Shown here: in pieces, positions 1 to 5,030 of the stretch
How positions within the stretch are numbered: the stretch's first letter is position 1
Layout: every line of letters starts with the position of its first letter
DNA from: Streptosporangiaceae bacterium
GTDB lineage: Bacteria; Actinomycetota; Actinomycetes; Streptosporangiales; Streptosporangiaceae
DNA: 5,030 nucleotides
Direction of reading: 5' to 3'
NCBI GenBank assembly: GCA_030038715.1
Contig: JASHSO010000401.1
Location: 1 to 5,030 of the forward strand
The notes under the pieces: model-generated
Databases searched by the model: none
What the model saw: the letters and a program-made list of their open reading frames with translations, nothing else
What the model was told of the DNA's origin: nothing
Translations under genes and position numbers: made by a program

Positions 1-776
1 TTGCGCTTGGTCAGGCAGCCCTCGCTGTGCGGAAACCAGTAGAACTCGAAGTGCTGGTTATCGGCGGCGAACTCGTCCATCCTGCTGATCACCTGCGACC
101 AGCTCATCGGCTCCTCCCGCGCCTCAAGCAGGAAGGCCGGGACGACATCGAATGTGACGGCCGTGACCACGCCGAGTGCGCCTAGGCCGACCCGGGCGGC
201 GTCGAGAGTCCCGGCTGGGCTGCCGCCCGGGAGAGTTATGCCGCCGCTTGGCGAGTCGCGCGTGCAGGTGACGATGCGACCATCGGCGAGCACCATCTCC
301 AGCCCGGACACCTGAGCCGCCATCCCGCCAACGTCACGCCCCGTCCCGTGCGTGCTCGTCTGGATCGCGCCAGCCACAGTCTGCACCTGGATATCGCCCA
401 TGTTGGCCAGCGACAGCCCGCGGGCCAACAGCACGGCGTTCAGTACGTGCAGCGGGCACCCGGCCTCGACAGTCGCCGTCCCGGCCGCCTGGTCGAGTGA
501 CCTGATGGCTGTCAGGCTGTCCGGGCGCAGCTGTACTCCGTCGGTTGCCGCAATGGGAGTAAAGGAGTGCCCGCTGCCGGTCATCCGCACGGTCAGGCCG
601 TCAGCCGCTGCGCGGCTCACTTCGGCCGCTACTTCGTCGGCCGAAGCCGGGGCGACCACCCGGCTGGGGCTGCTGACGACGCTGCCGGCCCAGTTGCGCC
701 AGCTAGGCCTGGCCGACGATGCGCCTCTGCGTCTACGCACCGGCCCATTGTGCCCCGTGATCATCGCCCGTGGCAT
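1..776 (-). CDS. FAD-dependent sugar-lactone oxidase (L-gulonolactone / D-arabinono-1,4-lactone oxidase family), 3' end outside window
   Basis: Reading the minus strand from the ATG at 776-774 gives 258 uninterrupted residues that run off the left edge, so the C-terminal ~170 residues of a family usually about 430 long are missing. Visible in order: WRNWAG near residues 26-31 (typical N-terminus of actinobacterial members); RVVAPASADEV (start of the FAD-binding PCMH fold); GSGHSFTPIAATDG with His70, which in related oxidases can carry covalent FAD; TVEAGCPLHVLN; LANMGDIQVQTVAGAI followed by STHGTG (His143), a hallmark FAD-binding stretch; LGALGVVTAVTFDVVPAF; and NQHFEFYWFPH (240-250), the start of the C-terminal ALO domain. 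The family oxidises aldono-lactones using FAD and passes electrons to oxygen or another acceptor; the physiological substrate in actinobacteria is usually unknown. The start is uncertain: ATG at 764 or GTGs at 836/833 are possible, but 776 best fits the short N-terminus of relatives. Transcribed divergently from the gene at 999. Family assignment is secure; exact substrate is not. Confidence 0.93.
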   Translation of the reverse strand, partial: MPRAMITGHNGPVRRRRGASSARPSWRNWAGSVVSSPSRVVAPASADEVAAEVSRAAADGLTVRMTGSGHSFTPIAATDGVQLRPDSLTAIRSLDQAAGTATVEAGCPLHVLNAVLLARGLSLANMGDIQVQTVAGAIQTSTHGTGRDVGGMAAQVSGLEMVLADGRIVTCTRDSPSGGITLPGGSPAGTLDAARVGLGALGVVTAVTFDVVPAFLLEAREEPMSWSQVISRMDEFAADNQHFEFYWFPHSEGCLTKR

Positions 777-851
777 GCGACCCGCTGAGCTGCCGCCACT
801 GGGCCTGGCTGCAGGCTGGGACGGACCAGTCACCACGGCATAATCACAGCG

Positions 852-881
852 TTGACCTGGTATATCGATAATATGTACAGT
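852..881 (+). promoter_or_regulatory. Candidate sigma70-type promoter for the lytic transglycosylase-ferrochelatase-phosphatase run
   Basis: TTGACC at 852-857 (5 of 6 to the -35 consensus) is followed after 18 bases by TACAGT at 876-881 (4 of 6, and it fits TANNNT). The spacer is AT-rich. Transcription would begin near 888 and give a 5' leader of about 110 nt before the ATG at 999. Pattern match only; the match at -10 is moderate. A minus-strand -10-like TATTAT (complement of 868-873) lies in the same island, but I see no good -35 for it. Confidence 0.4.
859..878. repeat. AT-rich imperfect palindrome, possible operator
   Basis: GGTATAT at 859-865 faces ATATGTAC at 871-878 as an inverted repeat with one extra G. 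The two arms are separated by CGATA, and the 8-bp perfect palindrome TATCGATA sits at 863-870. It lies inside the spacer of the candidate plus-strand promoter, a location where a repressor would block both divergent genes. AT-rich sequence makes chance palindromes easy, so this is tentative. Confidence 0.3.
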
Positions 882-917
882 AATGGACCCACAGTCGCAC
901 GGTGGTGTCTCGATGGC

Positions 918-963
918 TCGGCCGGGCGGTGCGGCACCGTCGTCGTCGGCCGGGCAGGCCCGG
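918..963 (+). repeat. Leader with 10-bp direct repeat and two short inverted repeats
   Basis: TCGGCCGGGC occurs at 918-927 and again at 946-955. Between and after the copies are two perfect 6-bp inverted repeats: CGGTGC/GCACCG (927-932 and 934-939, one base between the arms) and CCGGGC/GCCCGG (950-955 and 958-963, two bases between). As RNA these would need a few inner pairs opened to form loops. They could be leader hairpins or DNA-binding sites; high GC raises the chance of coincidence. No U-run follows, so they are not classical terminators. Confidence 0.35.
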
Positions 964-998
964 TGACGCCGGGGTCGGCTGGTTAGCATGGGTGGACT

Positions 999-2276
999 AT
1001 GGGACGGTTGCCGGGGAGGGCGCGCCGCGCCGTCAAGCCTCCGGGCGCGCAGCCTGCCATCGGCATGCGCGTTATGCGCGTCCCGGCCGTCAGGCGGCTG
1101 GTGCCTGTCGTGCTGGCGGCGGCGGTCGTAGCCATCGGCCTGGCCATGCACGCCGCCGTCAGCCACCGGGCCGCGGGCAGCGTCGCCAGCGGCCGCGCGA
1201 TGGCTGGCCTCAGCGCGAGACAGCCCGCCCGTCCCGATCTGCGCGGCGGGAAGAAGATCGCGGCTAGCTCGTCCGTTCCGGTCGAGGACGCCACCGGCCA
1301 CGCGAGCCGGGAAGTCAGCCAGGCCAGCTCGTTCCGGCAAATCATCCTTCCCGACCTGCTCATCGTCGCGCCGCACGGGCTGACGGGCGGCCAGATCACC
1401 CGGCTGCGGAAGATAGCCGGGGTTCGTAACATGATCACTTTTGACGGTGCCGAGATAACCGCAGGTGGTCGCGCGGTCAGTGTCATTGGGGTGAATCCGT
1501 CCGCGTTCCGGTCGTGGGTGCCGCTGCGCACGGCGTCGGATCAGGCCTTCTGGTCGGCCCTGAGCAGCGGCGAGTTCGTGGCGTCAGCAGAGGCGCACGA
1601 CCGGCTCTCGCTCCGGTCCGGCGACTATTACCGGCTGTCGGGTGCCTCCGTGCGGGTGGTCAGGTTCGGGGCAGCGGCGAGCCTCGGGATGGACGGTATC
1701 GACCTGCTGGTAGACCAGCGGTTGTCGGCCGAGCTCGGCCTGGTCCACCGGGTGGCCGGCCTGATCAGCGCACCCGGGGTGAGCCTGCCGACGCTCACCG
1801 CCGAAGTGACATCGGTCCTCGGCGGGGACGGGAAGGTCGAGGTGCTGCGCAGCCAGGACCTGCCCGTGGCATCGGTGCCCGCGGGTGATCGACCAACCAG
1901 CTACCTGCAGCTCTTCAAGGCAGCCGCGGCCGACTACTGCCCTGGCCTGTCCTGGACAGTGCTAGCGGCGATCGGGCAGATCGAAAGCGCGGACGGCATG
2001 AACGTGGGGCCATCGGTCGCTGGCGCGCTTGGCCCGATGCAGTTCCTGCCTTCCACCTGGTCGACGTGGGGGATCGACGGATTTGGCGAGGCAGGCCCGC
2101 CGGACGTGATGAACCCCTACGACGCCGTGCCGTCGGCGGCCAGGCTGCTGTGCGCCGACGGAGCGGCTGCTGGCGGTGAGTCGCTACGCAACGCCATCTT
2201 CGACTACAACCACGCGCAGTGGTACGTCAACGAGGTGCTGGGCCTGGCCGCCGAGTACGCCGCCGACTACCGGTAA
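999..2276 (+). CDS. Membrane-anchored or secreted lytic transglycosylase (MltB/SLT-like) with an N-terminal MacB/FtsX-like extracellular domain
   Basis: 425 residues. A basic N-terminus (residues 1-33) leads into one hydrophobic helix (about 34-54), a signal peptide or anchor, so the rest lies outside the membrane. Residues 55-112 are a low-complexity linker. Residues 115-285 resemble the periplasmic core domain of FtsX/MacB permeases (IAGVRNMITFDG; VIGVNPSAFRSW; LSSGEFVASAEA; RLSLRSGDYYRLSG), but no further permease helices exist. Residues 300-425 are the lytic transglycosylase domain: AAIGQIESADG with Glu329 as likely catalytic acid, GALGPMQFLPSTW (342-354), DVMNPYDAVPSAARLLC (369-385) and FDYNHAQWYVNEVL (401-414). 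Cys314 and Cys385 could form a disulfide, as is usual in actinobacterial relatives. Such enzymes cleave the MurNAc-GlcNAc bond of peptidoglycan, making anhydro-MurNAc ends. The start at 999 is the first possible in frame (a stop lies at 984-986); its only SD-like sequence (GGTGGA) is too close, so ATG 1065 or 1074 is possible. The catalytic domain is certain; the middle-domain assignment is from pattern recognition. Confidence 0.9.
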   Translation: MGRLPGRARRAVKPPGAQPAIGMRVMRVPAVRRLVPVVLAAAVVAIGLAMHAAVSHRAAGSVASGRAMAGLSARQPARPDLRGGKKIAASSSVPVEDATGHASREVSQASSFRQIILPDLLIVAPHGLTGGQITRLRKIAGVRNMITFDGAEITAGGRAVSVIGVNPSAFRSWVPLRTASDQAFWSALSSGEFVASAEAHDRLSLRSGDYYRLSGASVRVVRFGAAASLGMDGIDLLVDQRLSAELGLVHRVAGLISAPGVSLPTLTAEVTSVLGGDGKVEVLRSQDLPVASVPAGDRPTSYLQLFKAAAADYCPGLSWTVLAAIGQIESADGMNVGPSVAGALGPMQFLPSTWSTWGIDGFGEAGPPDVMNPYDAVPSAARLLCADGAAAGGESLRNAIFDYNHAQWYVNEVLGLAAEYAADYR

Positions 2277-2286
2277 GGCACTGGTT

Positions 2287-2295
2287 GGATAGGGG
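2287..2295 (+). promoter_or_regulatory. Ribosome binding site deciding the ferrochelatase start
   Basis: GGATAGGGG sits immediately upstream of the ATG at 2297, in the 20-nt gap after the transglycosylase stop. The GGA part has about 7 nt of spacing, while the AGGGG part is very close. It supports 2297 over the longer in-frame ATG at 2219, which lies within the preceding gene. Confidence 0.5.
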
Positions 2296-2296
2296 C

Positions 2297-3322
2297 ATGG
2301 CGCCCTATGACGCGTTCCTGCTGGTCTCCTTCGGCGGCCCGGAAGGCCGTGACGAGGTCATGCCGTTCCTGCGTAATGTCACATCAGGTCGCGGTGTCCC
2401 CGCGCAGCGGCTTGAGCAGGTGGCCGAGCACTATTACCAATTCGGCGGGGTGAGCCCGATCAACCAGCAGTGCCGTGACCTGCTGGCCGCGATCGAGAAG
2501 GACTTCGCAGCTCGGGCCGTCGGCCTACCTGTGTACTGGGGCAACAGGAACTGGCGGCCGTATCTAGCCGATACGCTGGCCCGGATGGCAGCCGACGGGG
2601 TAACGCGGGCGCTGGCCTTCGTGACGTCGGCTTACAGTTCCCGCTCAAGCTGCCGCCAGTATCTCGACGACATCGATGCGGCACGCGGCGCAGTCGGCGA
2701 GGGTGCCCCGCAGGTTGACAAGATTCGTCAGTACTACAACCACCCGGGCTTCATCGAGCCCTTCGCGGCAGCAACCGCGGCGGCTGCGCGTTCCCTTCCC
2801 GGTCAGCTGCAGGACGGGTGGGATCTGGTCTTCATGGCCCACAGCATCCCGGTCACGATGGCGCAGGCCAGCGGGCTACATGGCGGGGCCTACCCGACGC
2901 AGCTTGCCAGTGCGGCCGGCCTGGTGGCTGACGGGCTTGGCTTCACCCGGCCGTGGCATCTGGCCTATTGCAGCCGCAGCGGCCCGCCGTCGCAGCCGTG
3001 GCTGGAACCTGACGTCAACGACTTGCTGGCCGATCTGGCCGCCGGCGGTTCGCGGGCCGTCGTGGTGGTGCCGATTGGCTTTGTCAGCGATCACATGGAG
3101 GTCCGGTTCGACCTGGACGCCGAGGCCGCGCAGACGGCCGCCAGAGTCGGCCTGGCCTTCGCGCGGGCGGCGACGCCCGGCACCGATCACCGCTTTGTCT
3201 CGATGATCACCGACCTGGCACGCGAGCGGCTGGACGGGGCACCGGGAGTCGCGATGGGCAGCCTGGGCGTAGCCCCCGATCACTGCCCGCCCGGCTGCTG
3301 CGCGGCCGGCCTAGCCCGGTGA
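2297..3322 (+). CDS. hemH: Ferrochelatase (coproporphyrin III ferrochelatase type)
   Basis: 341 residues, a normal length for the family. It inserts Fe2+ into a porphyrin in the cytosol; in actinobacteria the substrate is coproporphyrin III, and coproheme is then decarboxylated to haem by HemQ/ChdC (not in this window). Visible signatures: YDAFLLVSFGGPEGRDEV (4-21), HYYQFGGVSPIN (45-56), VYWGNRNWRPYL (79-90), FVTSAYSSRSSCRQY (108-122), FMAHSIP with catalytic-type His182, SRSGPPSQPWLEPDV (226-240), and PIGFVSDHMEVRFDLD with His266 and Glu268. Cys119 plus Cys330, Cys334 and Cys335 in the tail CPPGCC are likely ligands of the [2Fe-2S] cluster known in actinobacterial ferrochelatases. The ATG at 2297 is chosen because the family's N-terminus begins there and a GGATAGGGG purine stretch precedes it. 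A longer frame from 2219 would overlap the transglycosylase and add an unrelated basic peptide. It starts 20 nt after the upstream stop and overlaps the next gene by 4 nt. cpfC is the alternative symbol. Confidence 0.97.
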   Translation: MAPYDAFLLVSFGGPEGRDEVMPFLRNVTSGRGVPAQRLEQVAEHYYQFGGVSPINQQCRDLLAAIEKDFAARAVGLPVYWGNRNWRPYLADTLARMAADGVTRALAFVTSAYSSRSSCRQYLDDIDAARGAVGEGAPQVDKIRQYYNHPGFIEPFAAATAAAARSLPGQLQDGWDLVFMAHSIPVTMAQASGLHGGAYPTQLASAAGLVADGLGFTRPWHLAYCSRSGPPSQPWLEPDVNDLLADLAAGGSRAVVVVPIGFVSDHMEVRFDLDAEAAQTAARVGLAFARAATPGTDHRFVSMITDLARERLDGAPGVAMGSLGVAPDHCPPGCCAAGLAR

Positions 3323-4137
3323 CTGGGTCAGCCAGACCGCAGCCGGGCGAGCTCGTCGGGCTAGCCTGCTCGGCGGCGCGGGAGGCGGGCGAGTTGCTGA
3401 CGGCCAGGCGTGATATGGCCGCCGTCGTGCAGACGAAATCGAGCCCGACCGACGTGGTCACGCAGCTGGACAGGGCCGCCGAGGACCTGATCAGGCGCCG
3501 GATCAGTGCTGCCAGACCCGCAGATTCCATCCTCGGGGAGGAGGGCGGCCAGACTGGTGCGGGAGCCGCGGTGCGGTGGATCGTCGATCCGCTCGACGGC
3601 ACAGTCAATTACCTGTACGGGCTGCCGACCTGGGCCGTCAGCATCGCCGCCGAGGTGGACGGCGTGGTGGTCGCTGGCGTGGTCTGCGCGCCCCTGCAGC
3701 GAAGCCTGTACTTGGCGTGGCTCGGGGGCGGCGCTTGGCTCGAGTCGGGGTGGGAACCCGGCCGCAGGCGGCTGGCCTGCAACGCCGGCGTGCCTCTGGC
3801 CGATGCGCTGGTGGCGACCGGTTTCGGTTACCAGGCCAGCCAGCGAGCGACTCAGGGCAGGGCCGTGGCTGCGCTGTTGCCGAAGGTACGCGACATCAGG
3901 CGGGCGGGCGCGGCTGCGGTCGACCTGTGCTATGTCGCCTCGGGCCAGGTGGACGCCTATTACGAGAGCGGCCTGCACGCCTGGGACATAGCCGCTGGCG
4001 GCCTGGTAGCCCGCGAGGCCGGGGCGGTCGTCGCGGGTATGCATGGCCGCGAGCCGGGCGAGGAGATGACGATTGCCGCGAGCCCAGTGCTCTTCGCGCA
4101 GCTGCACGACCAGCTCACTGCAGTAGTCGGCGGCTAG
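3319..4137 (+). CDS. Inositol monophosphatase family protein
   Basis: 272 residues, the usual size for Mg2+-dependent, Li+-sensitive-type phosphatases of the IMPase/SuhB/HisN/CysQ superfamily. Visible: KSSPTDVVTQLDRAAE (40-55) with Asp51; ILGEEGG (71-77), whose Glu74/75 is the first metal-ligand motif; WIVDPLDGTVNYLYGLP (87-103) with Asp90 and Asp93, metal-binding motif 1; and AWDIAAGGLVAREAG (221-235) with Asp223, motif 2. The usual metal ligands are therefore all present and the enzyme should be active. The substrate may be inositol-1-phosphate (for phosphatidylinositol synthesis), but histidinol phosphate and other sugar or nucleotide phosphates are handled by close relatives, and sequence alone does not settle it. 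The start is GTG at 3319, overlapping the ferrochelatase TGA as GTGA with no good Shine-Dalgarno, which suggests translational coupling. Its TAG stop (4135-4137) shares CTAG with the stop of the opposing kinase gene. Confidence 0.95.
   Translation: MTGSARPQPGELVGLACSAAREAGELLTARRDMAAVVQTKSSPTDVVTQLDRAAEDLIRRRISAARPADSILGEEGGQTGAGAAVRWIVDPLDGTVNYLYGLPTWAVSIAAEVDGVVVAGVVCAPLQRSLYLAWLGGGAWLESGWEPGRRRLACNAGVPLADALVATGFGYQASQRATQGRAVAALLPKVRDIRRAGAAAVDLCYVASGQVDAYYESGLHAWDIAAGGLVAREAGAVVAGMHGREPGEEMTIAASPVLFAQLHDQLTAVVGG
4134..4137. other. Shared CTAG: overlapping stop codons of convergent genes
   Basis: The palindrome CTAG supplies TAG to the plus-strand phosphatase (4135-4137) and, read in reverse, TAG to the minus-strand kinase (4136-4134). 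The two coding regions therefore overlap tail to tail by 4 bases with no intergenic space, and any terminator must lie inside the opposing gene. Confidence 0.95.
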
Positions 4138-5030
4138 TTCCTCGTCAGTCTGCCCGTCGCGGCAGGGCCTGTGCTCTGAAAGCTGAACCAGAGCGATCTG
4201 GTGCTGATCAAGGTGACTGTCACGGTGCCGTTCTTGCACGGTCCGCTGGCGACGGCCTCGGTCATGATCAGCTTGGTGGACGTTGCTGAGGTCAGGGTGA
4301 GCGAGCCGGAACAGGTACTGGTGCCGGAGTAGCTAACAGTGGCGACGGCGGCCCCGGCAGTCAGGGTGACGGTGACGCGGTAGATGTCGACCGGCGGCTG
4401 CGTGACCCGGCCCGACCACGATCCGGCGAAGGCAGCAGGAGTGTCGCCACGACCTGCCGACGACGCCGAAGCCGACCTGCGGCCGGTGGCACGCGAGTTG
4501 TCGGTCAGTCTCTGGCGCGACGCTGACGGTGTGCGGTGGTTCTGAGTCAGGAGCAGTATCGCCGCGCCCACCAGCACGACGACTGCGACAATGAGCCCGG
4601 TCACCAGCGCTCCAGTCCTACGGCCGCCGCGCATGGCCTGATGGCGCGAGCCGGCGCGGCGCGGTACCGCCCCCGCGCCAGTGGCGTGCGCTGGCGTGCG
4701 CTCGTCGCTGGGCCGGGCGTGCCGATTGGCCTGCGGGGCAGGACCGGGTTCGTGATGGCTGGGCACGGCCAGCTCACGGCCGTGCGGGTGCTGGCTGCTG
4801 GTGGGCCTGGTCGCACGGCGCGTGCCTGCGGCGAGCACTCCCGCCGTTATGTCGGTACCGCCGAGCAGGGCCAGGACTACCGACCTGGCTGACGGTCGCT
4901 CGGACGGGTCGGGATCCAGGCACCGCCGCACGGCGGCATGCACGCCACGGGGGAGCACCGCAAGGTCAGCAGCCCCGGCGGGCGGGCTGCCGGAGGCAGC
5001 GAACACGACGGTCTGTGCCCAGGCGAACAT
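4134..5030 (-). CDS. Transmembrane Ser/Thr protein kinase, C-terminal part (5' end outside window)
   Basis: The minus strand is open from the right edge to the TAG at 4136-4134, giving 298 visible residues (numbered here from the edge). Residues 1-57 are the end of a Hanks-type kinase C-lobe: MFAWAQTVVFAASGSPP matches the helix-F 'DVFAWG..vvFAATG.PPFG' region, and RRCLDPDPSERPSAR carries the conserved subdomain XI Arg (Arg45). The Met at the edge is therefore internal, not the start. Residues 58-139 form a Pro/Arg/His/Ser-rich cytosolic linker. Residues 140-162 are a single membrane helix flanked by Arg. Residues 163-199 are a Ser/Thr-rich stalk. Residues 200-298 are an extracellular beta-rich domain (FAGSWSGRV, YRVTVTLT, ATVSYSGTSTC, SGSLTLTS, GPCKNGTVTVTL) of a type seen at the end of many streptomycete kinases; Cys240 and Cys265 may pair. 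It is probably a receptor kinase sensing an external or envelope signal; the ligand is unknown. The C-lobe looks shortened after SGSPP. Confidence 0.9.
   Translation of the reverse strand: MFAWAQTVVFAASGSPPAGAADLAVLPRGVHAAVRRCLDPDPSERPSARSVVLALLGGTDITAGVLAAGTRRATRPTSSQHPHGRELAVPSHHEPGPAPQANRHARPSDERTPAHATGAGAVPRRAGSRHQAMRGGRRTGALVTGLIVAVVVLVGAAILLLTQNHRTPSASRQRLTDNSRATGRRSASASSAGRGDTPAAFAGSWSGRVTQPPVDIYRVTVTLTAGAAVATVSYSGTSTCSGSLTLTSATSTKLIMTEAVASGPCKNGTVTVTLISTRSLWFSFQSTGPAATGRLTRN

Larger units (their letters stand above)
777..998. other. Divergent intergenic region between the oxidase and the transglycosylase operon
   Basis: About 220 bases separate the two outward-facing genes. Roughly 861-882 is strikingly AT-rich against GC-rich surroundings, as expected of promoter DNA. 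The stretch from about 918 to 963 is GC-rich, with a repeated 10-mer and two short perfect inverted repeats. Open frames that cross this region are not supported by any recognisable protein. It most likely holds the control sequences for both neighbours. Confidence 0.7.

Noticed and set aside
352..843. Plus-strand open frame of 163 codons
   Set aside because: It lies antisense to the clear oxidase reading frame; its translation has no recognisable motifs and is an effect of high GC.
902..1267. Plus-strand open frame starting in the intergenic region
   Set aside because: Most of it overlaps the transglycosylase in another frame, and the translation is Arg/Gly/Ala-rich without motifs.
983..1531. 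Minus-strand open frame opposite the transglycosylase
   Set aside because: Shadow of the real gene, with low-complexity Ala/Arg/Thr composition and no domain pattern.
2219..2296. N-terminal extension of the ferrochelatase from ATG 2219
   Set aside because: It overlaps the transglycosylase coding end and encodes an Arg/Gly-rich peptide foreign to the family; the ATG at 2297 has the family N-terminus.
4150..4165. CTGCC...GGCAG hairpin just after the phosphatase stop as a terminator
   Set aside because: The stem is only 5 bp with a 6-nt loop, has no U-run, and lies inside the kinase coding region.
3361..4239. Long minus-strand open frame of 292 codons opposite the phosphatase
   Set aside because: Antisense to a strongly supported IMPase gene; the His/Arg/Gln-rich translation shows no family features.
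4536..4892. Plus-strand open frame opposite the kinase linker
   Set aside because: Antisense to the kinase linker and membrane helix; Arg/Gly/Ala-rich without domain features.
5028..5030. ATG at the right edge as true start of the kinase-tail gene
   Set aside because: The protein begins in the middle of kinase helix F, so the Met is internal and the gene continues beyond the window.

Overview
The window is high-GC DNA with GC-rich third codon positions. It carries an actinobacterial-type ferrochelatase with a C-terminal cysteine cluster, a membrane-anchored Hanks-type kinase with a small extracellular beta domain, and a secreted MltB-like lytic transglycosylase. Together these point to a filamentous or related Actinomycete (Streptomyces / Streptosporangiales / Frankia-like). 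I cannot name the genus from the sequence alone.

Layout: (1) Positions 1-776, minus strand: the N-terminal ~258 residues of an FAD-dependent sugar-lactone oxidase (L-gulonolactone / D-arabinono-lactone oxidase family), cut by the left edge. (2) Positions 777-998: a divergent intergenic region. It has a conspicuous AT-rich island (about 861-882) with a candidate sigma70-type promoter and an imperfect palindrome, followed by a GC-rich leader with two tight inverted repeats. (3) Positions 999-4137, plus strand: a compact run of three genes. These are a lytic transglycosylase with an unusual MacB/FtsX-like extracellular domain, then (20-nt gap) a ferrochelatase (hemH/cpfC type), then (4-nt GTGA overlap) an inositol-monophosphatase-family phosphatase. 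The spacing suggests one transcript with translational coupling of the last two. (4) Positions 4134-5030, minus strand: the C-terminal part of a Ser/Thr protein kinase (end of the kinase lobe, basic/proline-rich linker, one membrane helix, extracellular beta domain), cut by the right edge. Its stop codon and that of the phosphatase share the same CTAG.

Working together: the plus-strand genes combine cell-wall remodelling, the iron-insertion step of haem synthesis and a small-molecule phosphatase. I see no obvious shared pathway, so this is probably a housekeeping neighbourhood rather than a dedicated accessory system. There is no sign of mobile elements, CRISPR, tRNA/rRNA or phage genes. The most interesting element is the architecture of the transglycosylase: a catalytic SLT domain carrying a domain that otherwise belongs to FtsX/MacB-type permeases. 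The kinase tail (compact C-lobe, cysteine-containing sensor domain) comes next.
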